Assembly: GCF_028453695.1 (NCBI RefSeq)
Contig: NC_135781.1
Coordinates: 3,918,779 to 3,982,778, forward strand
From: Augochlora pura
Taxonomy: Eukaryota > Arthropoda > Insecta > Hymenoptera > Halictidae
Direction of reading: 5' to 3'
DNA length: 64,000 bases
The notes beneath the pieces were generated by a model. That model was given only the letters and a program-made list of their open reading frames with translations, had not been told where the DNA came from and made no database searches. This document shows positions 21,746 to 34,429 of the stretch, one piece after another. A program made the position numbers and the translations under genes. Numbering within the stretch: the first letter of the stretch is position 1; each line of letters opens with the position of its first letter.

Positions 21746-24700
21746 TAATCACCGAATACAAATATCGATCTACTTGAAAGTCAATCGACGCTTCAAACCG
21801 TGTCCAAGAACTAATAATGTGGACAGTAATCCATCGATGCAAAACTGGTTCCGCGATCGTGTTTCGAAGAGGTTAACGTTCCTTTGCCGAAATCGCGGCA
21901 GAGATGGAGCTCTCGATAGGTGGGGATCGCGGGAAGAATAGACGGCACGGGTCAGACTTGATCAACGAAGTAGGAAGACGCAAGGTCGGCGAAGACGTGT
22001 AACTCGGAACATGCCGGCCGTTTTTTCTCGCGGCGCGGCGGATCGCGGAGCATTGTGCGTGCTCGGCGCCCCGCGGCCATCGTAATGGATTATCGACGTT
22101 CGATCTCGCGTGGCCCGAGTTCGCGGACAATAACGGCGTCGGGGATAGACGCCGCTTTTGTCCGGTCCGCGGTGCCGTAGTCAGAAGCGCGCGCGCGCGT
22201 CTTTCTCGAATCGATCCGATACACTTCTGACCCGTGACAAAGATCGCAGCGAACCGGGTCCGCCGGCCAATAATTGTTTCGCGCGATCGATATCCATCCG
22301 CCATCTCACCACCATCCCTCCGCTCTCTTCCCCACCCCACCCCCCTCTGTTGCTTGCGGTCTAGCATCTTACCGGTCATCCGATCCACCACGAGGACGGA
22401 GAGAGAGAGAGAGAGAGGTCGGGCCGGTCCTTGAGAAATTTTAATGGTCTGTTTGGACAAAAAGCGAATTTGTCCCTCGTTAAACGACAAGCTTTTTCAA
22501 TTTTTCACGCGAAATTGGGTTGCGTATTTACGACGTGTTCGCGGTACGCTTCCACCTCTATCTTTATTACTGTGTCCGAGGGGGGAGGGGGGAGAACCCT
22601 TTAAGAGTTAAACGGCCCGCAGCAATCCACGAGTTGCTCCGCGAGCCATTCAGAGACACCTCAAAGTATCATAAAGTCCTCGAGGTGTTTCTGGGAAGGG
22701 CAGAGGTTCTCCAAGATCCTCTTCGAGGGCTCGTCGAAGTTCTCGGGAGGCCATCGGGACTGCCCCGGCTCAAGGACAACGGTTTCCATGGAAAAGTGGC
22801 ACGACCCCCGGCTGCAAAAATCGGAGGGTAGAGAAACGATCGTGAATTGTGATCGGGGGTGAACCGAGGCCAGTCGAATGCACGGAGGAGGAAAAGTTTA
22901 TATCGATTGTAGGTGTCGAGCGTGATTCAATATTTGCGTATTGGTTACGAACGAAGTTCTCGGTACTCGTCTGTTACTAATGTCTATTACTAATGTCGAT
23001 TTTTTATCGAACACTACTGAATCACGGGGATATTTCCCATGATTCAACTCGTCGATCTGCTGATCTATTCAATAGTCTATAAATTAATAACTTAACCCCT
23101 AATTGCGGGTGAAATGACTTAAACATTTGCGACTTAAATATTTTTTAGTAATAGAAACTGGATTTAACAAATTTGAAATTTCATATCAGGAATGATTTCT
23201 TTATCTTTTTATTTCTTTTTGTATATATTTGTTTTATCTAATTCTTAAGACGCCTCTGCATAATAAATAAAACTCCTAAACTGCTAATCTAATTTGCTGT
23301 CAGCTGATTTTCCGTCACTCTAAACGTGGTATATTAAATAAATTAAGTAAGATAAATGGTGTACGAAATTATATAAAAATAAATGTTATATGAAATAACT
23401 AAGATACGAAAAAAAAATTAAAATAAGTGATATATAAAATTAAAAATTACACAATTAAAACTAAATTGAGTTATATAAATTAAACGATTGAAGTAAAATT
23501 AAAAAGAACCCGCCATGTTCATAGTAAAAATATCAAAAACTCACAATTAAAGAGTTAATTCGAAGAACCGCGCATTAAAATCGTTCTCAAAACGCACTAA
23601 TCGTTCCACGAAAGCATACTAATCACCGCCGCATTGGCACTACGAACGCGTTCTGTAACAATCCTTAAACATAAATAATTCAAGACGTTCATTAATCTCC
23701 GAGCACGATAGAAAGGGTTTAATCGATCCACGGGATTGTTCTGGAAGCAGTGGTTCGATCGGCCACCTGGATCATCGATCGGTGGGCTACCCTTTGTCCA
23801 ACTGGCCGAAAATCCCGGCGATTTTCGAGATCGGAAGAGCGATTTATATGCACGCGCACGTTTACGATCCTATCGAGTTAACTCGAAGGTAACCTATCAA
23901 GAGTAAAGGTACCACGGTCTCTCCGTGAGACCAGTAAGGAAGCCCCGTCATTGGTGGAAAGGGATGCCCAGCGATGTCCCAGGCAGAGGCAGAAAGGCGT
24001 TCGCCAGTCTCCTCTCGACGCTCCGAGTCAAAACGTTCCGAGGTCCCTCGCCTGCTCCGCCTCGCGGCGCGTTCCTTCGATTGTCAAACGATTCTCCACC
24101 GGTGATATCACACACACACACACAGTATTTCGCACGCGAATCGCAGTACTATTTATTATTACATCCACCGCACCATCGACGAGAATTAATTTCGTTTCGC
24201 AATCGAAAATCGACCGGTTCGAAATCACCATCGATTCGAAGAGTCGTTCCGGGGGGACACTGAGAGAAGCCGAGGTGTGAACTGTGCGACGTGACCAGTG
24301 ACCGTCGATCCGTCGACGGATTTTCCGCCGATTGTGTCTTTCGTCGACGATCGACCGATCCATCGAGCGCCGATCGACCAGCAGAGCGCCGGCCTTGAGG
24401 ATCGCGGCCGATCCGTGGAGATATTAAAGGCGACAGGCGCGGGGATCGTGTTACCGTTCCGCAGCTACCGAATGTTCCACGGGCACCGTTCGTGACACGA
24501 AAAAGGTATTACCAATATTTACTTGCGCCTAGCCGCGATGTTTGCTCAACTGCTACGAACGCGCCGCGCGATTCGAATCGTCGAGAATCACGCGATTGAT
24601 CTTTCTCGATCGCCGCGAGACCGCTCGAAAATCGGCGGTCCTTGGCTAGACGGTGATCGACGCAGATCGCCGGATCTCGAGCGATCTCGAGCGGCGAATT

Positions 24701-25379
24701 AGAATGTCGGAAGGTTGCGATCCGGACGCGCGATCCGCTCGATCCTCGCCGTGAATCACGGCCGCGATCGGCGACCTGAGTCACGTATCAACGGCGCCGA
24801 CTAAAATACGATCGAAAGGAAAAGGCCGCTTTCGGCCGGTCGCCGCCGTGCCAACGACCGATTAGCGGCCAACGAAAATTACGATCCGGTCGCGAGCGGC
24901 GGCGAGCAGAGAGCGAGAGAGATGCGGGAACGCTTTCAGTCGTGCAGGATGTGAGACATTAGAGGAGCGCGCGCGCGTACGCTTCGCGGGGTAAAAAAAG
25001 AATCTCCCCCGGATCGGGCGCTTCCCGTCCGGATCGTCGAAAAAGCTCCGAGGGCCCCGGGACGGAAAAAGGCGAGCCTAACGACGCGCTTAGGCTCGCC
25101 GCTTTTTCTACGACCGGTCGGACATCCTCGTATGATCCCTATAATCCGATCCGGCCGAGCTCGAAACCGACTGCGGACTATGCACGATCTGAGAGTCCCA
25201 CGATTGTGTTGCTGGATCACGCCGGGGGGAAAGCGACTTTTATGTAATAATCGTTGAACTTTTGACAGGAGCTGAATGAAGGAATGATTTTATTTTCTAA
25301 TTAGATGTAACATTTTCTAGATTGAGAAAAGTTGTATAAAATCGGAAAAAATATAGAGAACGACGCGAGAACAATTTTA
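21746..25379. other. CpG-rich DNA with one AT-rich interval, no gene supported
   Basis: Bases 21,840-22,920 and 23,570-25,230 are CpG-rich; 22,960-23,560 is AT-rich. Microsatellites: (GA)n at 22,397-22,417 and (CA)n at 24,109-24,124. At 22,651-22,696 a 12-bp hairpin (CAGAGACACCTC against GAGGTGTTTCTG) and short direct repeats (CGAGGTGTTTCTGGGA, CGAAGTTCTCGGGA) lie in a 103-codon frame that I do not recognise. Bases 24,290-24,510 have a first-exon-like texture but no firm signal. Confidence 0.4.
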
Positions 25380-25690
25380 GGTTATGAGATCATTTTTTAG
25401 TAATTTTAATAGTAAAGCTACTATCGTCAGTCATTTTCAATTTTCAAATTGTTCAAATTATGTATAAAGATTCCTTTCTGAAGAAATGACTGAATCAATT
25501 TCTTAATTGAAGTAGCGAATTTTTATGACATAACCTGACATTAGGTTATGCGATTGTTTTTTAGCAATTTTAATAGTAAAGCTACTGTGAGCAGTCACTT
25601 TCAATTTTCAAATTGTTGAAATTATAAAGATTCCTTTCTGAAGAAATGACTAAATTAATTTCTTGATTGAAGTAGCGGATTTTTATGGAA
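25380..25690 (+). repeat. 164-bp tandem duplication
   Basis: Unit 1 is 25,380-25,543 and unit 2 is 25,544-25,690; both start GGTTATG and share GTAAAGCTACT, CAATTTTCAAATTGTT, AAAGATTCCTTTCTGAAG and TTGAAGTAGCG in order. Identity is high with small indels. Confidence 0.85.
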
Positions 25691-28350
25691 AATTGCCTAT
25701 GCTAATTGCAAGGAACAGAGGTATAGCCTACTTTTCAAATGGTTGAATATACCTATTCCGTTTCTAAATTATTAAAATGAATAAAATTCTCTGTATGTAA
25801 AAATTATTAACCAGAATCGATGCCATCATTTGCTGTTGTTCGAAACTCTAAATCGATGAATGAACCCTTTGCGGTCGTAGCTATTTTAACTCGAAACCCA
25901 AAATAGCTCTTCCGTCCTGTACTATTTCTATTTCATATAGCCATAATGTGAAACAGATTTATTTAGTACACGATACGATAATATTGAAAATCGCCTCAGA
26001 GGCTCAACCCTTTAACTTGTAAATCCAAAACAGCTTCCTTACTTATAATATTTCAATCTCAATTGATTCATTGCATTTTGGACCTTTGGCATCATTGTAC
26101 AACAATTCCTCAAATATAAACAAATCTGCCAACATAAAAATTCTAAAACATTATGTAACAATTTTTCTCGATGCCCCAATATCATCTCTCGACAGGAAAA
26201 TGCACCGCTTCTCAGTTAAGAAACGAACCCGCCGCTCCACAAATCCGACAATCGCCCACCTAACCGATGAAAACGCGTGCAATTATTCCGACATCGTTGA
26301 ATAAACAAGAGCTCGCGAAACAGTTTCGCGTTTCCACGCGGCATCGGCCCGCATAAACGCTTCTCCGCGCTGTGCGTTCGCACGGCGATCGTTGCGGTAC
26401 AATCCGCAATGAAATCGTAGCGAAAGTAAGAGCCGCGTCGAGTCGGCGGCAAGAAAGTAAACGCGCGGGTAAAAATTTGTTCCGACGCGGTCGAAGGGTT
26501 AAAGATATCGGGTCGCGTACGCGGCAGGGATCGCGAGCGAAGGAATTTCTGTGGGAATGGCGGAGGCTGCGAAGTTCTCGGGAGCGAGCGAGCGCGCGCG
26601 CGGCCGGTAGCATTCGATCGGCGACCCCATGGGCCACGGAGCGGCTGCCGTTCGACGGTGACCCGGTGCTCAGGTCCCCGCCGCTTTTGCGTTTCGGGTT
26701 CGCTCGCTCGTCCTCGGCGAAGTTTAAGCGACGGTAATTGGAACGCGGCGTTCCGACGGAAAGTGGGCTAACAGCTTCTGTGCCCCCGCGTGTCCGGATC
26801 CTTGGTCGGATTTAGCCGCAGGATGGTGTTGTAAAAAATTCAATTTGTCGCCCGGGCTGGCCTCGAAGCTGCACTTTCACTCGCCACCCACAGAAAAGCG
26901 CAGCGAACAGCTGCCGTTCGCTTCGCCGCTTCAGCTCGTTCGCTCGTTCGTTCGTTGCTGCGTCGCTCGCTCAGTCGCTCGCTTACTCGCTCGGTCGGTC
27001 GTTCGCGCGAGCGATATTTTTCGAATCTCAAGGGTAGAGCACGCCAAGGGCTTCGGACGGACGCTGGCAGCTGACAGTGCAGATGGGCTACACCTGCCCC
27101 CGGACCGCGCTGTTTGCCGACCCATTCCGCTGTTGTTGTTTCTGCGGGAAATCAGGCGCACGCTTGATTGCGCTCGCCGCGTCCCCGTGCGCGTCCTCAT
27201 CCTGATTGATTCCTACCGTCTCGTTCCCGCAGAAACTTATTCCAACCGGACGCGCGCGCTTGCGTCTTCTTCTTCTTCTTCTTCTTCTACGTCGTCGTCG
27301 TCGTCGTCCGTGATGCGTGGCCGGCCAGCCGCGGCGATATGCACTTGTTACGCACCTGCGACGCACCGACCGGCCCCGCCGAGTCGTTAACACTTTGACC
27401 ACGAATAGCTTAACCCCTTGCACTTCTCTGCGTCCGCTGTCGCTCGGCTCGCATTCCGCTCGAGCAATCCCTAAATCGAATCTGCCGCGACATCGCGGTT
27501 AGAACTGCCGCGACAACTGCTGCTGTCCGGCGTACACGCTGCGCGAACGTTTTGCTTCGCGGCGCCGCACAGTGGGCCCAACAGAGAATCTAGCTAATAA
27601 AAAAATCATAATCACCAAGGACAGCTTTCTATGTCAATTTTTATGGTGTCGTTATAAAGAGGAGACTTCGATCTTCAAGTTCATGTTAATATTTATTATA
27701 TTAACAATAATATTTATTATATTAATAATTAATTATATTAATAATATTTATTATAGTAACAAAAAACTATTTATTATACTAACACTTAATAACAAAAAAT
27801 AGAATATACAAATGCTGTTGACTCTGTGAGTACTATACGCGCGCCGTTGCGTGTAGTCTCATTCTAAACGACTGGCCACGACTGTTTCTACTTGTTGCCG
27901 ATATTTGAACGTTGCTCTTGCCGTTCAGGTAGCTGTGAGGCGTGCGCTTGTTCGAGGCGATTTTCTAGAGCTCGAATAACAGCGTTGTACGAACTCGTGC
28001 TTAACGCTAGGATTAACAAATTGAAATCATTCGTCGCTGTAACTGCTTTCGATTGATAAAGTGATATTGTAAAAATGTTTCTAGGAAATATTTTTTGAAA
28101 AACTCCTTCGTTCGAGCGTATATTGCTACAGAAATCGCACGATCTTTGCGTTGTTATAAGACGATATTTGTTTATTTATTTAGCAAATATATATAGAAAA
28201 TTAGTCATAAAATTGCAACAAGAAGTAAATAATACAGAGGCATTTTTAAACTTTATTTTAATATACATTAATCTCGTTAAGAGATCGATAATTCTAGCGT
28301 TGATCTATCTAAAATACTTCGTTACTCATTTAATACTAATTTACATAGAT
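25691..28350. other. AT-rich flanks around a CpG island, no gene seen
   Basis: Bases 25,860-26,085 hold diverged repeats around AACCCTTTGCGGTCG and AACTCGAAACCCAAAATAGC, resembling degraded TTAA-type MITE ends. Bases 26,300-27,560 are CpG-rich with GCTC/GTTC tetranucleotide runs (26,936-27,010), (TTC)n at 27,264-27,288 and (GTC)n at 27,291-27,308. Bases 27,680-27,790 are nearly pure A/T with repeated TATTTATTATATTAA. No exon was supported. Confidence 0.45.
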
Positions 28351-28483
28351 ACAGTCGGTGTAAAAAGTATTCGTACACCTCCAAAACTTAATAACTTATT
28401 TATAACTGCGCCAAGCGATCTAAATATTTTTCGAATGTCAGACAAATTAGTTTACTCTGGACAATGGTTAAAAAATTGCAACT
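28351..28483 (+). mobile_element. Tc1/mariner-like element end (fragment)
   Basis: TA at 28,350-28,351 is followed by CAGTCGGTGTAAAAAGTATT and CGTACACC, resembling the terminal inverted repeat of Tc1-type elements. The next 100 bases (CTTAATAACTT, TTTTTCGAATGTCAGA, TTAGTTTACTCTGG) look like Tc1 subterminal DNA. No opposite end and no transposase are present, so the copy is truncated. Confidence 0.5.
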
Positions 28484-31463
28484 AGGCTGAGAATAATATT
28501 AAAAAGATTAAGAGAATTAAAAATAGATATTTTTGCCATATAGAAAATATTATAGTACAGTTTCTGACCAATCTCATTTTCGTCGATATTAATAATTTTA
28601 AAGATTTCTTCGATTTATCGTGCATTCTGCTTATTTATTACGAAAACCCTTACGATTCTACTTGTACCAAAGATTCTTGTTATAAATGAATAAAGAAAGC
28701 GAGGAAAAAAGAAAAGAAGTAAAAAAACGAGGAAATAAACATACAAACAAACAACTAAATAAACTCGATGCAGTCGAACAGAAAGAAATTGCTGATAGCA
28801 TAACGTTCGCTCTAGAAACACAAATACCATTTAATGAAAGAAAGTTATCAACGCCATTAAAACAAACTGATCCGGTATGCGCGCAATTAATCGCGCAACG
28901 TAAAATTGCATCGACCTGTCGGTCAGGTGTCTTCGATCCGTTCGCAGAAGTGAAAATTCTGTCGCGTTCGTGGCCGCAGCGAGATCGACTTGCGAAAGAC
29001 GCACAAAGGGGACCCCTTTAAAACGCCGAGCACAATAAGGATAATGAAGTCGTCCGACGCCGTTTATTATTAGCAGCGATTGCCGCGAAATTAATAGCAC
29101 GTTGTCTTACGTATCGCCGATAACGCGTGTCGAATGAAAAGTAACGTGAAAATAATTCCTCATTGAGCCGGGCAGCGTCGTTAAACCGACTCTCCGGGGC
29201 GACAGCGATAGCGGAATGGGATACGCGTTGAATGAACGCGTCGCTCTCTTTTCCTCCGAGCATAAATCTCCGGCTAAACAAAACCGTTTCGCGGGAGCAC
29301 AAAGCCGGCCATTCTTCCCCGCGCGAATCTACCCCGATTAAACGATGTGTTTGCGCGACGCGTTCGCGAACGCGAACAAAAATGTGTCATCTTTATCGAA
29401 TGGTTCGATCGAAACTGAGGCGAACGCGGCCGATACGAGAGCAGGTCGAGAGCAGTTACGCCGCGTTTCGCGAGCGTAATCAATCGTGCCGGGGGCCACC
29501 GCGTTAAAAATAGCCCGGGCAACTCTCGATACGGAGAAAACGGATGCACCGAACGCGGGCGCGCGTCCGTGTACCTCGCCGTGGCCGCTGTCCTAATTTC
29601 CCTCGCGCGTGATTATCGACTCGAACGGTTTTTCAGAGTCGGAATAAAAGAGATAGTTCTCGCGCCGCGCCGGCCACACAATTAGCTCATTCATCGGACG
29701 CATCTCCGGCCGCGCGCGCGCGCTCGCGAGCGAGCGAACGCGCTCTCGTACCACCGTGTACGTAAGCCGAGTGTATTCTCCGCACACGACACGCGCCGCG
29801 ATTTGCTCGTCGGAGAAACGGCCGGGCCCTGCCGCGTTATCTGGCAGGCGCCAACCGCTCGAGATACACGCCGAGTTAGTACGCACTGTTCGCGCGCGCG
29901 ACCGAGACCGTTTATGCGATTCGAGCGAGTCAAGTGGCCGGCGGCCCATCTTCCGGATTTTTGGTGCCGGTGTGTCACCGTTTGCAACGGGAAGCGTTCC
30001 GTGGCGGTTAGACCAAGGTAGGAGCCGACTAATTATGGCAATCGGACTGCGAAACGTAACTGCGCGATGGAAAGGTTTTCTTGTTTTCTCTGGGAAAGTT
30101 GTGGCTATTTTTATGGTAATTTCTTTAGACGAGTGCAGTTCTATGAGGTTAGTTTATATTTTCAAGTAGTCTTGTTTTTAGGTTACTCTGTTTGTTTTAT
30201 TTAATAATTTACGGTGGAGAGCTTAGAGACTATAGATACAAAAGTACCTTAAGTATTCGGTCTTCTTTTTTTATTGTTTAAACACGTTGGATGTGTAATT
30301 AACTCAATTTAATGCAATCTATATGCGAAAGCATTTACACAGTAGAAATTTATGAAAATGGAAAGCGGCACTGTGGTTAGATAACTGTTTTATTATCGCA
30401 GCATTCGTGTCACTCGAGACGTCGCTGTGTTAAAACGTGTAGGATACTGGAGCATGTTAAAGGGTGTCTATTTTTAGTCACGGTATTTAATTTTTCTACT
30501 AAATTGCCAGATATTACATGACATTTAACAAGTACAAACGAATTGTTGAGAATTATTAGAAAAATTTGGTGAAAGTTAGGTACACAGAAGTTGAAAGAAA
30601 ATTTTTTAACATTAAAGAGAAAACTGTTCCAACAATAATTATTCAATAGAACAATTTAGAAAAATTGATGGAAGCGGTTCATTTTCAGATTAATACAAAA
30701 TTATAAAAATCAACACTGAAAATTGGACACTCTTTAGATGCGTTAGGATCTCCGACGAAAAAGGAGGCAGCCATTTTAGGCGATACGATTAGAGTTTAGA
30801 TTCGCCTGCGACCGTTCGAGCGGACTTGATTTGACGGAACCTTGCCGCCAGGTCTCCGGCAGATTCGAATCGAAAACTCCGAGCGGGAACCTCGAAGCAG
30901 AACAAAGACGTCACTGGGTCGAGGCCATCGCGTGATCGGCAAATGGTGCCCAAGCCCGGGGAGTCGTTCACCCCTGCATCCTTCCCGTTATTGAAATCTC
31001 GATCACTGTCGATGATCGGGGGCCCTACGGGCATCGCGCGGCACCGCTGCCAACGATCCCGTGGAAAAATCACCGAACAACGCTCGCCCGCATTTGCATG
31101 ATCGCGGTTGCGTTACACGCGATTACGGGCACTCTACTTTCGATAATGGCCGCGAGCCGATTTCCGCTGAGCCGTGATCGGAAAAGGATTCGCCTGGGAG
31201 ATCGCCGGCCACGGACCACCCTATCCGATAACAACTGCTGGTATTTTTCGATTGGCGACGGGTCACACGCGCCCGCGATATTTGAGACATTTCCACTGCG
31301 TCGTTTATGTTGAGGTTATGTTCGTGTTCTTGAGCGTTTTTCTTTCGGACGATGCGCGTCAGTGTTTGGATTCCATGCAAATTTAATAGCAAAATGCGGC
31401 TGTTTCAAATTTGTTAGAAGAATTGTCGCGAGAGAGTTTTTATTATTAACTCCTTGTGGACGA
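28484..31463. other. AT-rich DNA and CpG islands, no gene seen
   Basis: Bases 28,860-30,080 and 30,730-31,310 are CpG-rich; 30,090-30,720 is AT-rich. Octamer motifs ATTTGCAT (31,092-31,099) and ATGCAAAT (31,375-31,382) lie 283 bases apart. Many overlapping frames (up to 137 codons) have no domain. Confidence 0.45.
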
Positions 31464-31660
31464 GGATTTTTAAAATAATAAAAATGTCTTGGTTGGAAAG
31501 TAGATTATGTATTGAACTCATTAGAAGATAATTATTTAATCGTCTCTTTGACATGAAAGAATTTTGAATTTTAATTAATATTAATCAGTCGTGGGGTTTT
31601 TAAAATAACAAAAATATCTCCGTCAGAAAAGTAAATTATGTACTGGACTCAATTGTTATT
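31464..31660 (+). repeat. 130-bp imperfect direct repeat
   Basis: GGATTTTTAAAATAATAAAA at 31,464 and GGGTTTTTAAAATAACAAAA at 31,594 begin two matching blocks that share AAGTARATTATGTA and an ACTCA word. The intervening part is more diverged. Confidence 0.6.
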
Positions 31661-34181
31661 AATTCGGTGACGATCCAAATACACTAGGTCAAGACGACCC
31701 AAGACCAAGAATTGATTTCTATAAAATTCCACAGCACTATAATCATTTTCATCCCATTTCGATTATATATAAAAAAGCACAATTCTTGCCAAATTTATTC
31801 CAAGCAGATAGCTTGTCAGAAAAACTTTCCAAATACAACGTCCTAAACTAATTCAGAGAACGTTTTCTACAATACATAAAAAGACTCGAAGTCCATTTCC
31901 TCAACAAGAAAAGCTGAAAGAAAAATCAGCGACATAAATATCCCTTTGAATCACGATACCGTCACTTTTAATGGCGCCTTAGAACCAGAGTGCAAATACG
32001 CTTTCTTGTTGCAGGAAATTGTACGACCGTAGTAGCGCGTTCACCCAATGAAAAGTGAGCTTGTTGAATACGGAGAAAGAGTTCGGCTTTGATTTCGACT
32101 TTTCGCGCGTCTTTCGTCCGGGACAGGCTTTTACCACGGAGCAGTTACCACGGCGTAAACGGGTTTACGATTGAACAATCCCACGCGTCGTTCGCGGCGC
32201 AACGAGCTGGAAAGTAATGTCGCGGGATTGAAAAAAAAGGCACAGCTAGCTGCTCGAAACGGAAGAGGACAGGTGGGCAGGTACTCCTTCAACCTCCATG
32301 GCGCGTTGCCTCGTCGTCGTCGTCGTCGTCGTCGTCGTCCTTAATTGCGATTCGTAACCGTGAGACCACGCGCGGCTATTATCGGGTCTGTTCGCAGTTC
32401 GCGCAGCGCAGCGTCGTTCGAGAATAACCGGGCTCTCCTCGAGGACTTCCGGTCAGCCGCGCCTCTTCTTCGTCGACCAATTCCGACCGTGATTCCCTGG
32501 CAGGCCGTCGGGCATTTCGTCGTTCGTAATCGGCGGGGACAAGGCCCCGTCGGTGACTCTCGGCCGTTTAAACGGGGAAGGGGGTGGCAACCTTGTGAAT
32601 ATCAGCTACCAGTAATTGTTAAGATCAAATTTTGAAAGTATATGTTTTTATAACATTTTCTATGATTAATTTAGATATTTAGAAATCAATTTTGGAAATA
32701 TATTTTTGAAGTGAGAAAAAATTTTTTCTTTTAAGAAAAATGATCGGAACGTTAAATTTGTACCCTTAGTATCCAGTACTGTGAATATGTGCTGTAAAGA
32801 AGATTTCAAGTTAAAAGTTTTATTCTTGTAGAAGTTTTTCAACATTAAAGTACTGTTTTTTATATTGCTGTATTGTTTAAAATTATGTGATAGATATCGT
32901 GTTAGAATCAAACAGGTTATGTCAGGTTACGCATCGCAGAAGCGTTTTAAATAATACAGCAACATAAAAAATGTTACAACTCCCACAAATATAAAGTTTT
33001 TAAGCTGAAAATTTTTTACATGAACATGTCACTGAGGGAGTAAAAATATAAATTCCATATAACAATGTTTTTTTTGAAAAAAGTAGTGTAACCTAAAATT
33101 CAATCACAATTAACCCTGGTTGAGCCTGAAATAAAAAATTGAAAATAAATTGACGATCCATTGAAAAGATAAATGCTTCTTAGCCAAAAGAATCCACCAA
33201 TAAACGCTATTCTGTCTGACAGTAAACGTTTTGTTGCCCCGAACCTCGCGTCTCCGGAAGGTGACAAAATGGCGGGTCCTTTGCTCGGAACGACGAAAAA
33301 ACCGCTTTCCGTAATCAGCGTATTCAGGGTGCAGAAGTTCGCTTGGACGCCCGCGACCGCAAGGAATGCGCGTCCCGCGGTGATTTTAGAATGGAACGAC
33401 CGATCCGACTGCATCGGTCGAAGTGAATGCCATTGACAGGCCGGCGGTACGCGACGCGGTTCGATTTAATTGAACGGCTGAAGGGGCGCGTCGATACGTC
33501 CCGGCGCGGTCGAGTTCTCCGAGTCCCGGAGCTCTCTCTCTCTCTCTCCCTCTCTCCCTCTCTCCCTCTCTCGCCTCGGCCGCGGCCGGGCCGTTTCCAA
33601 GCGGCAGCCCGCAATTTCTCGTAATTATTATGTTTATCTTCCTCATTCACTTAAGCCGAATGCAGCGGGCCTCGCGCCGATCGGCCGAGCGGATTTCACC
33701 GAAACGAATCTCGCCTGCGCGGCCACGCGTCGGCCATTACGTCGTTCGGAGGGCGTTACGGGCCGATCCACTTTGTCAAACTCGATTTGCGTGATTCCCG
33801 TTCCGGCTCCCCGGTTGTCGGGCCCGGGGATCAGGCTCGCGCAATTAGTCGAATTATCGTGTCGCCGGGACGGGACGAAGCGGGTTCCGACCGCCCCGGA
33901 GGCGTCGCGTCGGTCCGTCGGCCGACCAGAGTCCCGTGGTTTCCTGCTCGTTTTCGGGACGACGACGCCCGATGAAAGAGCCCCCTCGGCTCGCACGGTT
34001 CCGACTCCTTGTCTCCTTAGCGTTCCCTCTTCCAGGGTGTTTTTCTCGGAAATTAGCGATGCTGCCATTCGCGCGTGTGTCGTGCGACGCGCAAGACCGG
34101 ATTGCAATTTTCGCGTCCGTTTCGTGAATCGGCGGACAGGAATGCTTGCGGTTTTGTCGACGGCGATGCATTTTCTGGCTT
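31661..34181. other. Mixed CpG islands and AT-rich DNA, no gene supported
   Basis: CpG islands at 31,960-32,600 and 33,220-34,180 flank AT-rich DNA (32,640-33,200). Microsatellites: (TCG)n at 32,311-32,339 and a CT tract at 33,531-33,574. A possible 40-base exon at 32,015-32,054 was considered and rejected. Open frames up to 184 codons overlap on opposite strands and have no domain. Confidence 0.45.
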
Positions 34182-34185
34182 TTAA

Positions 34186-34425
34186 CCTTTTAGGCACGGC
34201 AGGATTTTGCGCAAATAAAGTTTTTCGTAACTAAATTACGATTTTCTCTTAATATATATTTTTTCCGGATATCTATATATAGTACTAATAATATATATTC
34301 TTTCCTTAATAAATTGTATATACACACTTTCACTTGAATTGTTTGCTTTAATAAATAATAAAACAATTGAGTAAAGCACGAGCCATTCGCGAAAGCCACT
34401 ATAGTGGCGCGTAGTATCTAAAAGG
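34186..34425 (-). mobile_element. TTAA-type piggyBac-like MITE, family P1 copy 2
   Basis: It is flanked on both sides by TTAA (34,182-34,185 and 34,426-34,429). Tips are CCTTTTAGGCACGGC on the left and GTAGTATCTAAAAGG on the right. Read on the minus strand, the interior follows the order of the copy at 8,513-8,720 (CGCGCCACTATAG, TTTACTCAATTGT, TTATTATTTATTAAA, TGAAAGTGT, TACAATTTA). The intact target-site pair and 240-bp length make this the best-preserved TTAA element in the window. It carries no ORF. Confidence 0.85.
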
Positions 34426-34429
34426 TTAA

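Noticed and set aside
22651..22696. Hairpin CAGAGACACCTC / GAGGTGTTTCTG as a microRNA precursor
   Set aside because: The stem is only 12 bp and does not extend; too short for a miRNA precursor.
28686..29021. 111-codon frame starting with a lysine/glutamate-rich stretch
   Set aside because: Low-complexity A-rich start running into a CpG block; no domain or splice evidence.
32015..32054. Possible 40-base exon (TTTCTTGTTGCAG acceptor, AAAA|GTGAGC donor)
   Set aside because: The pyrimidine tract is short and the exon is tiny and asymmetric (phase 1 in, phase 2 out). The one open frame has no recognised peptide and nothing else supports it.
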